Source of the DNA: Halococcus hamelinensis 100A6
GTDB lineage: Archaea; Halobacteriota; Halobacteria; Halobacteriales; Halococcaceae
Direction: 5' to 3'
Assembly: GCF_000336675.1 (NCBI RefSeq)
Contig: NZ_AOMB01000005.1
Span: forward strand, 157,920 to 221,919
Length of the DNA: 64,000 nucleotides
Shown: piece after piece, positions 34,051 to 41,686 of the stretch
Layout: each line of letters begins with the position of its first letter
Numbering within the stretch: position 1 is the first letter of the stretch
The notes under the pieces: generated by a model
The model's database searches: none
What the model saw: only the letters and a program-made list of their open reading frames with translations
What the model was told of the DNA's origin: nothing
Made by a program: the position numbers and the translations under genes

Positions 34051-34388
34051 CGTACCAGCGTGGGGATGTGATATGGGCGGTCGACCCGTATCGAAGCGGA
34101 TCGAATTCCCGTCCATGGGTACTCATCAGCAACGACTCGCTCCCGTACGCCGACTCCGAGTACATAGCGATGATTCTGACGACGAAATCCCACCCGGGGA
34201 ATCGTCGGCTCACAGCGAGTGACTGGGAGTACGGGGGATCGCCACGGACGAGCTACATCTCACCGTGGACGGTCGGAACGATCAAGCACGACCAAACGAG
34301 AACCGTTCAGGGACGGCTTGGGGTAGGCGTGGTTGAGGAAGTAGTCGGAGAGCTCGAGTCGTATATCGAGGCAGAAGAGAGCGCGTGA
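34047..34388 (+). CDS. PemK/MazF-family toxin (endoribonuclease)
   Basis: 113 residues: YQRGDVIWAVDPYRSGSNSRPWVLISNDSLPYADSEYIAMILTTKSH is the PemK/MazF SH3-like barrel opening (GDVIW, RPWVLIS), and SYISPWTVGTIKHDQTRTVQGRLG the second conserved block. Such proteins cleave mRNA; here activity is inferred. Paired with the overlapping MarR-like gene. Composition is lower in GC than the host average, and both genes sit between 41-bp direct repeats, pointing to acquisition as a unit. Confidence 0.83.
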   Translation: MTYQRGDVIWAVDPYRSGSNSRPWVLISNDSLPYADSEYIAMILTTKSHPGNRRLTASDWEYGGSPRTSYISPWTVGTIKHDQTRTVQGRLGVGVVEEVVGELESYIEAEESA

Positions 34389-34528
34389 TGTGGTGCACGG
34401 CTCTCTGGGTCGATTAGTAGCGGGTAGGATATCTCGGTCTCCATATCACGCTGCTCTAACGTTCCCACGAAACACGGAAGCATCCGATCTGATTGGTTCT
34501 CGACAACGGTCGGTTCGGTCGCCGGAGT
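34389..34528. other. Non-coding right arm of the TA segment
   Basis: 140 bp of lower-GC sequence between the toxin stop and the right direct repeat. No gene, hairpin or terminal inverted repeat matching the left arm was found. Confidence 0.5.
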
Positions 34529-34569
34529 CGCGCCGAGCCCGTCGATCCAGGCCGTGGCCGACGAGAGCG
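34529..34569 (+). repeat. 41-bp direct repeat, right copy flanking the TA module
   Basis: Same 41 bp as 33358-33398 with one substitution (A for G at the central position). It ends 34 bp before the ATG of the EMC6-like gene, just upstream of that gene's CTTTTGA box (34575-34581). Confidence 0.9.
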
Positions 34570-34603
34570 AACGGCTTTTGAGCGCGCGTGGCCGAGTCGA
34601 AGT

Positions 34604-34912
34604 ATGTCGACCGAGACGGTCCATGGACGGCCCGACGACCATATGCGGAGCCTCACGGTGGTGGCGCTCACCTCGCTGTCGGGCATCGCCGCCGCGCTGG
34701 TCTCCTCGACGCTGGCTGGCGACGCCGCCCAGGCCACCGTCGGTCTCTATCCGCTCGCGGCCGCCATCCTGGTCCAGCTACCGGCCCTCCGGCTGCTGGG
34801 CATCGACGTCGAGGAGTTCGGGCTGAAGGACAACCTCTACGTTGCGTTCATGACCTTCGCCTTCTGGTTCGTGACCTGGACGATCCTGCTGACCGCCGGC
34901 ACCGCCGTCTAA
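34604..34912 (+). CDS. EMC6-like small membrane protein
   Basis: 102 residues with three predicted hydrophobic segments: LTVVALTSLSGIAAALVSSTL, TVGLYPLAAAILVQLPALRLL and VAFMTFAFWFVTWTILLTAG. Resembles the archaeal EMC6/Rab5-interacting-like family found beside ABCE1. A role in membrane protein insertion is suggested by the family only. ATG 34604 is 26 nt after a CTTTTGA box. Stop and ABCE1 start overlap (TAATG). Confidence 0.7.
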   Translation: MSTETVHGRPDDHMRSLTVVALTSLSGIAAALVSSTLAGDAAQATVGLYPLAAAILVQLPALRLLGIDVEEFGLKDNLYVAFMTFAFWFVTWTILLTAGTAV

Positions 34913-36747
34913 TGGCGGACGATTCGATCGCGGTCGTCGACCTCGACCGGTGTCAACCCGACCGCTGTAACTACGAGTGTGCCAACTTCTGCCCACCGAA
35001 CCGCACGGGTTCGGAGTGTATCGTCACCCGCGAGGAGCGCTACGGCGAGGACGAATCCGAGGGTGGCTACGACGGCGGTCCGAAGCAGATCTCGATCTCC
35101 GAGGAGATCTGTCTCGGCGAGACCTGCGGGATCTGCGTCGAGAAGTGCCCGTTCGACGCCATCGAGATCATCAATCTCCCCCAGGAGCTCGACGATACGC
35201 CCGTCCACCGCTACGGCGAGAACGCCTTCGCGCTCTACGGCCTGCCTGCGCCGCGCGAGGGACGAGTGACCGGAATTTTGGGCCCGAACGGCATCGGAAA
35301 GACCACCGCCGTCCGCATTCTGGCGGGTGAGATCGCCCCGAACCTCGGCGAGTGGGGCGATCCTGCCGGCTGGGAGGCGGTGATGGACGAGTATCGCGGC
35401 ACGGAGATCCAGAGCTACCTCGAAGCCCTCCAGGACGACGCCGTGACGGTGGCCCGAAAGCCCCAGTACGTCGACCGTATCCCCGATAGATTCGACGGTA
35501 ACACCAGGGAGTTACTCGAAAACACCGACGAGCGTGGCGTGCTCGACGAGCTCGTCGAGCGGCTTTCCATCGGACCCGTGATGGACCAGCCGATCGACTC
35601 GATCTCCGGGGGCGAACTCCAGCGCGTGGCGCTCGCGGCGACGCTCGCCCGCGACGCCGACTTCTACTTCCTCGACGAGGTCACGCCCTACCTCGACATC
35701 GGCCAGCGGATGACCGCGGCGCGGCTGATCGGCGAACTCGTCGGCGACGACCGCTCGATGCTGGTGGTCGAACACGACCTCGCGATCCTCGACCTGCTCG
35801 CCGACTCCCTCCACGTCGCCTACGGCGAACCCGGGGCCTACGGCGTGATCACCGACCCGAAGTCGGTGAAGAACGGGATCAATGAGTACCTCTCGGGCTA
35901 TCTCGACAACGAGAACATGCGGATCCGCCCGAACGCCATCGAGTTCGAGGAGCACGCCCCGCGGAGCACGAAGGGAGGCGATACCCTCGTCGAGTACCCC
36001 GACCTCGCGAAGTCCTACGGCGACGGCGAGTTCTCCTTGACGGTGGAGGGCGGCACGATCTACGAAAACGAGGTCCTCGGTGTCGTCGGCCCGAACGGTA
36101 TCGGGAAGTCCACCTTCGCGGAACTCCTGACTGGCGAGCTCGCGCCCGACGAGGGCGAACTCGACGCCCGGCTCTCGGTGGCCTACAAGCCCCAGTACAT
36201 CCAGCTCGACCAGCCGATGCGCGTCGATTCGTACCTCTCGTCCATTACGACCGACTTCGGCACCTCCTACTGGAACACCGAGATCGCCCAGCCGCTCCAG
36301 CTCGGTCGCGTGATGGAGCAGAACCTCACCGACCTCTCGGGCGGCGAACGCCAGCGCGTCGCGATCGCGGCGTGTCTCTCGGAGGACGCCGACCTCTACG
36401 TGCTCGACGAGCCCTCGGCCCACATCGACGTCGAACAGCGCGTCCAGGCCATCTCGGCCATCCGGCGCTACACCGAGAACCACGACGCCACGGCGCTCGT
36501 CATCGACCACGACACCTACATGATCGACCTGCTCGCCGACCGCCTCCTCGTGTTCGACGGCGAGCCCGCCGAGTCGGGACACGCCAGCCCGCCCGTGGGA
36601 ATGCGTGAGGGGATGAATCGCTTCCTCTCGGACCTCGACGTGACCTTCCGGCGCGACGAGCGCGTCGGTCGCCCCCGGATCAACAAACCCGGGAGCCAGC
36701 TCGACCGCGAGCAGAAACGCGAGGGCGAGTACTACTACACGGCCTGA
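34912..36747 (+). CDS. Ribosome-recycling ATPase ABCE1 (RLI)
   Basis: 611 residues. N-terminal Fe-S domain with two 4Fe-4S sets (CQPDRCNYECANFCP; CLGETCGICVEKCPFDAI), then two ABC ATPase domains: Walker A GPNGIGKTT and GPNGIGKST, signatures SGGELQRVALA and SGGERQRVAIA, Walker B FYFLDEV and LYVLDEPSAHID. Splits the post-termination ribosome into subunits. Coupled by overlapping stop/start codons to EMC6-like upstream (TAATG) and to the arylsulfotransferase-like gene downstream (TGATG). Confidence 0.96.
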   Translation: MADDSIAVVDLDRCQPDRCNYECANFCPPNRTGSECIVTREERYGEDESEGGYDGGPKQISISEEICLGETCGICVEKCPFDAIEIINLPQELDDTPVHRYGENAFALYGLPAPREGRVTGILGPNGIGKTTAVRILAGEIAPNLGEWGDPAGWEAVMDEYRGTEIQSYLEALQDDAVTVARKPQYVDRIPDRFDGNTRELLENTDERGVLDELVERLSIGPVMDQPIDSISGGELQRVALAATLARDADFYFLDEVTPYLDIGQRMTAARLIGELVGDDRSMLVVEHDLAILDLLADSLHVAYGEPGAYGVITDPKSVKNGINEYLSGYLDNENMRIRPNAIEFEEHAPRSTKGGDTLVEYPDLAKSYGDGEFSLTVEGGTIYENEVLGVVGPNGIGKSTFAELLTGELAPDEGELDARLSVAYKPQYIQLDQPMRVDSYLSSITTDFGTSYWNTEIAQPLQLGRVMEQNLTDLSGGERQRVAIAACLSEDADLYVLDEPSAHIDVEQRVQAISAIRRYTENHDATALVIDHDTYMIDLLADRLLVFDGEPAESGHASPPVGMREGMNRFLSDLDVTFRRDERVGRPRINKPGSQLDREQKREGEYYYTA

Positions 36748-38048
36748 TGGGCTGGCGTTCGAGAGTGCGACGCCGGGTTCGCCAGCCCTCGAAACGCCGC
36801 GCGCTGCTTCTCGCCGCCTGTTCGACCTTCCTGGTCGCGTTCGCACTCGTTGGCTTCGTGAGCGCCGCGACCCCGCACCTCGCCGTCGACGGGGACCGAC
36901 CGGCGACGAACACCCTCGTCGGCCTCCAGGGCTACCAGGACGAGGGTGGCGCGATGATGGTCGCGCCGAACGGCACGGTGGTCTGGGAGTACACCGCGGT
37001 CGGCAACGTCTTCGACGTCGAGGCGCTCGGGCCGAACCGTATCCAGATCGCCGGGTCGGACGAACGCCCCGACAGCCAGTGCCCCGCGCGGTACGCGACC
37101 GACAACGTCTCCGGGTGTGCACACAACACCGTGCGGATCGTCGACCCGCGAACCGACGAGACGCGCTGGCGGTACGGCTGGTACGACGTCGAGCGCCACG
37201 AACACGAACTCCACGACGTCGACCACTACACCGTCGACGGCGCGGACCGCTGGGTGCTCGCCGACATGGGCAACGACCGGGTGTTCGCCATCGACCGGAA
37301 CGGCTCGATCCGGTGGCAGTGGAACGCCAACGCGACCTACGACCGGCCCGCGAACGTCGGCCCCGAGGGCGACTGGACCCACATGAACGACGTCGACAGA
37401 CTCGGGGACGGGCGCTTCCAGGTCAGCCTCCGGAACTTCGATACCGTGATCGAGCTTCGCGTCGCCCCGAACGGTTCGGTATCGGTGACACCCGTGCTCG
37501 GCCCGAACCGCTACACGTCGGCGGGCTACGTCGGCCCGCTCGCCGCCCAGCACAACCCCGACCGCCTCGCGAACGGCCACGTGCTCGTCGCCGACTCCGA
37601 AGGCGACCGCGTCGTGGAGTTCGACCGGGAGGGCGAGCGGGTCTGGGCCGCCGGCGGGAGCGCCCGCTTCGACTGGCCGCGCGACGCCGACCGCCTCTCC
37701 AACGGAAATACCCTCGTCACGGACTCGTACAACGACCGAGTAGTGGAGGTCGACGCGAACGGCGAGACCGTCTGGGCGGTGAAAACGGGACGACTGCCCT
37801 ACGACGCCGACCGGGTCCCCGCGGAGGGGGCGGGCGAGGGGAGTTCCGACCACCCGACCGCCGACGAGCCGCGATTCGACTCCCGGCTCAACGAGACGGG
37901 TCGAACGGTCCGGGCCGCGACCTTCGGGGTGACGCTCGCGAAGTACGGCCTCCCGATGTGGCTGGTCGGCGGGCCGGGACTGCTCGTCGCCGGCCTGGGC
38001 TTCGGGTTCGCCGCGCTCGTCGAAGCCCAGCGATGGCGGCGATCGTAG
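36747..38048 (+). CDS. Membrane-anchored arylsulfotransferase-like beta-propeller protein
   Basis: 433 residues. Basic N terminus followed by one membrane helix (RALLLAACSTFLVAFALVGFVSAA), a large extracellular beta-propeller with blade motifs such as GTVVWEYTA, NGSIRWQWNANATYD, DGRFQVSLRNFDTVI and NGETVWAVK, and a C-terminal membrane segment (LPMWLVGGPGLLVAGLGFGFAALVEA). It has several N-glycosylation sequons (NGT, NVS, NGS, NAT). The pattern matches aryl-sulfate sulfotransferase-like/PQQ-type proteins. Enzymatic activity not evident; a catalytic His cannot be assigned with certainty. Confidence 0.8.
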   Translation: MGWRSRVRRRVRQPSKRRALLLAACSTFLVAFALVGFVSAATPHLAVDGDRPATNTLVGLQGYQDEGGAMMVAPNGTVVWEYTAVGNVFDVEALGPNRIQIAGSDERPDSQCPARYATDNVSGCAHNTVRIVDPRTDETRWRYGWYDVERHEHELHDVDHYTVDGADRWVLADMGNDRVFAIDRNGSIRWQWNANATYDRPANVGPEGDWTHMNDVDRLGDGRFQVSLRNFDTVIELRVAPNGSVSVTPVLGPNRYTSAGYVGPLAAQHNPDRLANGHVLVADSEGDRVVEFDREGERVWAAGGSARFDWPRDADRLSNGNTLVTDSYNDRVVEVDANGETVWAVKTGRLPYDADRVPAEGAGEGSSDHPTADEPRFDSRLNETGRTVRAATFGVTLAKYGLPMWLVGGPGLLVAGLGFGFAALVEAQRWRRS

Positions 38049-38095
38049 GACGGTTCCCGTTCGAACCGACGACGTCGGGGAGACGGGATCGCGGG

Positions 38096-38614
38096 TCAGA
38101 CCAGACGCGTGCAGTCGCCACAGAGGTGCTGGCGTTTGACGTCGACCTCGCGGACGGTGGGCGAGAAGTTCATCACGCAGTGCTCGTCGCTGCAGTGTTC
38201 GAGGCCGAGGGTGTGGCCGATCTCGTGGACGACCTCCTTGCGGACGCGGTCGGTGAAGACGTCGCGCTCGGAGCGGTCGAGGCTCCCGCCGTCGGCGGCG
38301 GTCTGGAGGCGGTAGGTCGAGACCACGCTGCCGTTGCCCGAGAGGTAGGCGAGACCGAAGACGTAGTTACGACGGCGATAGAAGAGGTCCTGCGTGGTGA
38401 GCGCGATGTTCTTCTCGGCGCTGCCGACCCGGCCCGCAAGCTCGATGAACGATTCGGCGCGGTACTGCCCGCGGTTCTCGTCGTAGGCGTCGTCGGGGAG
38501 CGCGTAGGCGTCGTGGAGCGTGACGTCGCAGTCATACACCGACCGCAATCCGGCCGAGGCCGCCCGCTTGATGCGGACGGGGACGTCACCGACCGGCACG
38601 ATGTCGACGTGCAT
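38096..38614 (-). CDS. amzA: Archaemetzincin (zinc metalloprotease)
   Basis: 172 residues. The metzincin signature HEIGHTLGLEHC (HExxHxxGxxH) is followed by the archaemetzincin zinc-site cysteines (CSDEHCVMNFS and CGDC). Upstream core MHVDIVPVGDVPVRIKRAASAGLRSVYDCDV is typical of the family. Small intracellular protease with unclear substrate. ATG 38614; convergent with the beta-propeller gene and divergent from the UPF0146 gene with a 39-bp gap. Confidence 0.93.
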   Translation of the reverse strand: MHVDIVPVGDVPVRIKRAASAGLRSVYDCDVTLHDAYALPDDAYDENRGQYRAESFIELAGRVGSAEKNIALTTQDLFYRRRNYVFGLAYLSGNGSVVSTYRLQTAADGGSLDRSERDVFTDRVRKEVVHEIGHTLGLEHCSDEHCVMNFSPTVREVDVKRQHLCGDCTRLV

Positions 38615-38653
38615 ACGAAGGGATTAGGTCGCGGCAATCATAAATGACCCGAC

Positions 38654-39076
38654 GTGAACCCCACCATCGCGGCGCTCGCCGACCGACTCGCGGGATTCGA
38701 CGCCCTCGTCGAGGTCGGCGTCGGTCGCCGAACCGACCTGGCTCGCGCGCTCGCCGACGCCGGCGCGCGGGTCACCGCGACCGACGTCCACCCGCGAGCG
38801 GTGCCCGCGAACGTCTCGTTCGAGCGGGACGACCTCACCGATCCCGACCACCGTCTCTACGCCGGAGCCGACGCGGTCTACGCCCGCAACCTCCCGCGCG
38901 AACTCCACCGCCCGGCGCGTGCCGTCGCCCGCGAGGCCGGCGCGACGTTCCTCTTTACGACCCTCGGAAGCGAGTTCCCGGCCGTCGACGCGACCCCCGA
39001 GACCCTGCCGGGCGAGACGCTCTACGCGGTGACGACGGACCACCCGACACCGGCCGGCGAACGGAGGCGAGCATGA
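38654..39076 (+). CDS. UPF0146 family protein
   Basis: 140 residues with a methyltransferase-like Rossmann core: [70 protein letters not shown]. The UPF0146 family is archaeal, with no proven function. Starts with GTG at 38654. Its stop overlaps the HAD gene start (ATGA), so the two are translated together. Confidence 0.85.
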   Translation: MNPTIAALADRLAGFDALVEVGVGRRTDLARALADAGARVTATDVHPRAVPANVSFERDDLTDPDHRLYAGADAVYARNLPRELHRPARAVAREAGATFLFTTLGSEFPAVDATPETLPGETLYAVTTDHPTPAGERRRA

Positions 39077-39960
39077 AGGCCGACGCGGTGGTGCTCGACA
39101 TCGACGGCGTGGTGGTCGACGTCGCCGACTCCTACCGGCGGGCGATACGCGAGTCGCTCGACGTCGTGCTCGGCGAATCGATCGACGATAGTGCTGTGCA
39201 GGCGTTCAAGAACGCCGGCGGGTTCAACAACGACTGGGAGCTCACCGACGCCGCGGCGCTCTACCTCCTCGCGAGCCGTGAGGGGCTCGACGACGACGTC
39301 GGTGCGTTCACCAGTCGGATCGCGGCTACCGGTGGCGGGCTCGATGCCGCCGAAGTGGTGGTCGCCGACGCGCTCGGTCCTGCCGAACGTGAGCGCGTCC
39401 TCGCGACGTGGGACCCCGAGCGCCTCCGCGAAGTCTTCCAGACCCTCTATCTCGGTCCCGAGCGCTACGCCGATATCGAGGGCGGCGAGCCCGACCCCGA
39501 CCTCGCGGACTCGGCCGATACCGGGTTCATCGACGACGAATCGGTGCTGCTCGACGCGGACACGCTCGCGTGGCTCACCGAAAACTTCGCGGTCGGGGTC
39601 GTCACGGGTCGACCCGCCGCCGAGGCGGAGATCGCGCTCTCGCGAGTGGGGCTCGACCTCCCCGACGACCACCGCTTCACGATGGACAGTTCGCTTCCCG
39701 GAAAGCCCGACCCAGCGGCGCTCGTCGAACTCGCCGAACGCTTCGAGGCGGAGCGCGTCGTGTTCGTCGGCGACACGCTCGACGACGTTCGCACGGCGAA
39801 CAACGCCGCCGAGGCCGACCCGGAGTGCGAGTATCGGGGGGTCGGCGTGCTCACCGGCGGGCTCTCGGGCGAGGCCGGGCGCGAGGCGTTCGAGCAGATC
39901 GGGGCCGATACGGTGCTCGACTCGGTCGCTGGCGTGGTCGACCTGCTCGATCCCGCGTAG
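39073..39960 (+). CDS. HAD-superfamily hydrolase (haloarchaeal TIGR01548-like)
   Basis: 295 residues. HAD motif [18 protein letters not shown] (nucleophile D within VLDIDG), motif II VTGRP, motif III Lys in GKPDP, and motif [18 protein letters not shown] helical cap with [23 protein letters not shown] sits between I and II. Likely a phosphatase on a small phosphorylated metabolite; substrate unknown. Overlaps UPF0146 by 4 nt. Confidence 0.88.
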   Translation: MKADAVVLDIDGVVVDVADSYRRAIRESLDVVLGESIDDSAVQAFKNAGGFNNDWELTDAAALYLLASREGLDDDVGAFTSRIAATGGGLDAAEVVVADALGPAERERVLATWDPERLREVFQTLYLGPERYADIEGGEPDPDLADSADTGFIDDESVLLDADTLAWLTENFAVGVVTGRPAAEAEIALSRVGLDLPDDHRFTMDSSLPGKPDPAALVELAERFEAERVVFVGDTLDDVRTANNAAEADPECEYRGVGVLTGGLSGEAGREAFEQIGADTVLDSVAGVVDLLDPA

Positions 39961-40007
39961 CCGCGTGCGGAAACGGGGGTCCCCAGCGGTCGCTATCGAC
40001 CGATCCG

Positions 40008-40433
40008 TCACACCACCAGAACCGGGACATCGGCGGTCCCGACGACCCGTTCGGTCACGCTGCCGAGGAAGACGCGGTCGAGGCCGGTCACGCCGCGCGT
40101 GCTCATCACGATGAGGTCGATCCCGGTGTCGTCGGCGTACCGAACGATCTCCTCGGCGGCGACGCCACGACGGACCGCGGTCTCGACGTCGAGGCCACGG
40201 TCCCGAGCCACCTCGGCGAAGACCGCGATCGCGGTCTCGGCGGCCTCGTAGCGGTCGAGGTCCACCTCGTCGACCGTCGAAGGCCTGCTGTCGTAGAACA
40301 CGGTGCTAGTCGGTTCGGCGACGTGGAGCAGGTGGACCGTCGCGTTCCAGCCCGTCGCGAGGTCGAACCCGTCGTTGATCGCGTCGGTCGCGGTGTCGCT
40401 CCCGTCCGTCGGAAAGAGGAGGTCGGTGTACAT
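40008..40433 (-). CDS. Universal stress protein (UspA family)
   Basis: 141 residues: MYTDLLFPTDGSDTATDAINDGFDLA with the ATP-binding-type strand, then VHLLHVAEP, DLIVMSTRGVTGLDRVFLGSVTERVVGTADVPVLVV (G-2x-G-9x-G(S/T) nucleotide site). Cytoplasmic; function in stress response by family. Divergent from the F420 reductase, sharing a 208-bp region that holds a 24-25 bp tandem repeat. Confidence 0.92.
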   Translation of the reverse strand: MYTDLLFPTDGSDTATDAINDGFDLATGWNATVHLLHVAEPTSTVFYDSRPSTVDEVDLDRYEAAETAIAVFAEVARDRGLDVETAVRRGVAAEEIVRYADDTGIDLIVMSTRGVTGLDRVFLGSVTERVVGTADVPVLVV

Positions 40434-40548
40434 TGGCGCTCCGTGTTTCGAGTGGCCGACGTCGCTATCCGGTCGGACCGACGCGACCGACGAGCATAGC
40501 GCTCCGCCCGGCGAGCGCCGGTCGATCGACCACCCGAACTCGCCGTCC

Positions 40549-40597
40549 CACGGTCCACGACGAGCGCCACCTCACGGTGCACGACGAGGTGCCACAT
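40549..40597. repeat. Two 24-25 bp tandem direct repeats in the uspA/npdG promoter region
   Basis: Adjacent imperfect copies opening CACGGTCCACGACGAG and CACGGTGCACGACGAG, each followed by a GCCAC-containing half. They end 15 bp before the TTTATT box (40613-40618) of the F420 reductase gene, where a repressor or activator would bind. Confidence 0.5.
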
Positions 40598-40612
40598 CGG
40601 CGTCACACAACG

Positions 40613-40618
40613 TTTATT
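40613..40618 (+). promoter_or_regulatory. TATA-like box, npdG
   Basis: TTTATT centred 26 nt before the ATG at 40642, indicating a leaderless transcript. Confidence 0.55.
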
Positions 40619-40641
40619 CGGCGTTCGGTCGAGGGATCGGT

Positions 40642-41304
40642 ATGCGAATCGCGCTCTGTGGCGGCACCGGCGACATCGGCACGGGCCTCGCGCTCCGGTG
40701 GACCCGCGACACCCCCCACGAGGTGGTCATCGGCTCGCGCGACCCCGAAAAAGCCCGCGAGCACGCCGAGAACTACGAGGACGAACTCGACGATCGAGGC
40801 ATCGAGGGCGAGATCAACGGGTTCGACAACGCGATGGCCGCCGACCGCGCCGACGTGGTCGTGCTCTGTGTCCCCGCCTACCACCTCGCGGACACCATCG
40901 AGTCGATAGCGGACGGCCTCGACGATACAGTCCTCGTGAGCCCCGCGGTCGGGATGAAAAACCAGGACGGGGCCATGACCTACAACCCCCCGAGCGCGGG
41001 CAGCGTGACCGCGCTCGCCGCCGGGGCGGCCCCCGACGGGGTGCCCGTGGTCGGCGCGTTCCACAACCTCGCCGCCGGTCGGCTCGCGGACCTCGACGCC
41101 GACCTCGACTGGGACGTGCTCGTCGTCGGCGACGATGCCGACGCCAAATCGACGGTCGAGGACCTCACGAACGAGATCGAGGGGATCCGCGCACTCGACG
41201 CTGGCCCGCTCGCCGCCGCCCCCGAGGTCGAGGGACTGACGCCGCTCCTGATCAACCTCGCGAGCAACAACGACCTCCACGACCTCGGCGTGCAGTTTCA
41301 CTAA
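40642..41304 (+). CDS. npdG: F420H2:NADP oxidoreductase
   Basis: 220 residues: MRIALCGGTGDIGTGLALRW (NADP-binding GGTGDIG), VVIGSRDPEKA, VVVLCVPAYHLADTIES, VVGAFHNLAA and APEVEGLTPLLINLA. These match the archaeal NADPH-dependent F420 reductase, which passes hydride between coenzyme F420 and NADP. Start ATG 40642 follows a TTTATT box by 26 nt. Its TAA stop is the first base triplet of repeat copy C. Confidence 0.9.
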   Translation: MRIALCGGTGDIGTGLALRWTRDTPHEVVIGSRDPEKAREHAENYEDELDDRGIEGEINGFDNAMAADRADVVVLCVPAYHLADTIESIADGLDDTVLVSPAVGMKNQDGAMTYNPPSAGSVTALAAGAAPDGVPVVGAFHNLAAGRLADLDADLDWDVLVVGDDADAKSTVEDLTNEIEGIRALDAGPLAAAPEVEGLTPLLINLASNNDLHDLGVQFH

Positions 41305-41640
41305 ACCCCCACTTTTTTGCTGCAGGGGGTTCCGCTCGCTGCGCTCGCTTCACCCCCGCTTGCAAAAACCTGGACTAAAAACCGCCGCTCGCTCCCGCCG
41401 GTCGCTCGCGGTACAACCACTAACCGCTCCCGCACCGTTCCCGCACTGAAACCGCTCCCGCACCGCGACCGCTGAAGCCCTCGGCACGCTCCGCGTGCCT
41501 CGCCCTTCGTCCTCCAGGACCGCACCGCCACCACCCCGCGGCCGCTGACCGCACCGCAGCGGCCACCGACCCGCTGCCCGAGAGGGGTTTCTCCACTGCC
41601 GGTTCACTACGGCGAGAAAATTCGACCTATCCTACAAATA
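41305..41640 (+). repeat. Intergenic repeat family, copy C (type II core)
   Basis: Begins at the npdG stop (TAA at 41302-41304), same strand. Head ACCCCCACTTTTTTGCTGC; long hairpin with arms TTTTTGC/GCAAAAA and GGGGGT/ACCCCC; type II core GCAAAAACCTGGACTAAAAA (from 41362); direct CGCTCGC units ending GCGGTACAA; GAAGCCCTC; 7-bp hairpin GGCACGC/GCGTGCC (41483-41499); CGCCCTTCGTCCTCCAGG; ACCGC-rich tail. Between the tail and the Rieske gene lie 45 bp with an inverted GGAAC/GTTCC (41651-41670). Confidence 0.87.
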
Positions 41641-41686
41641 CGGATTTCAGGGAACGGTTTTGTCGGTTCCACACGGATCTGTATCC

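Noticed and set aside
40549-40597. CRISPR-like repeat
   Set aside because: Only two adjacent copies with no spacer between them; no cas genes in the window.
41305-41640. tRNA or other stable RNA gene in the repeat regions
   Set aside because: No T-loop (GTTCRA) or acceptor pairing was found in any copy. Nor could I see tRNA genes elsewhere in the window by eye.
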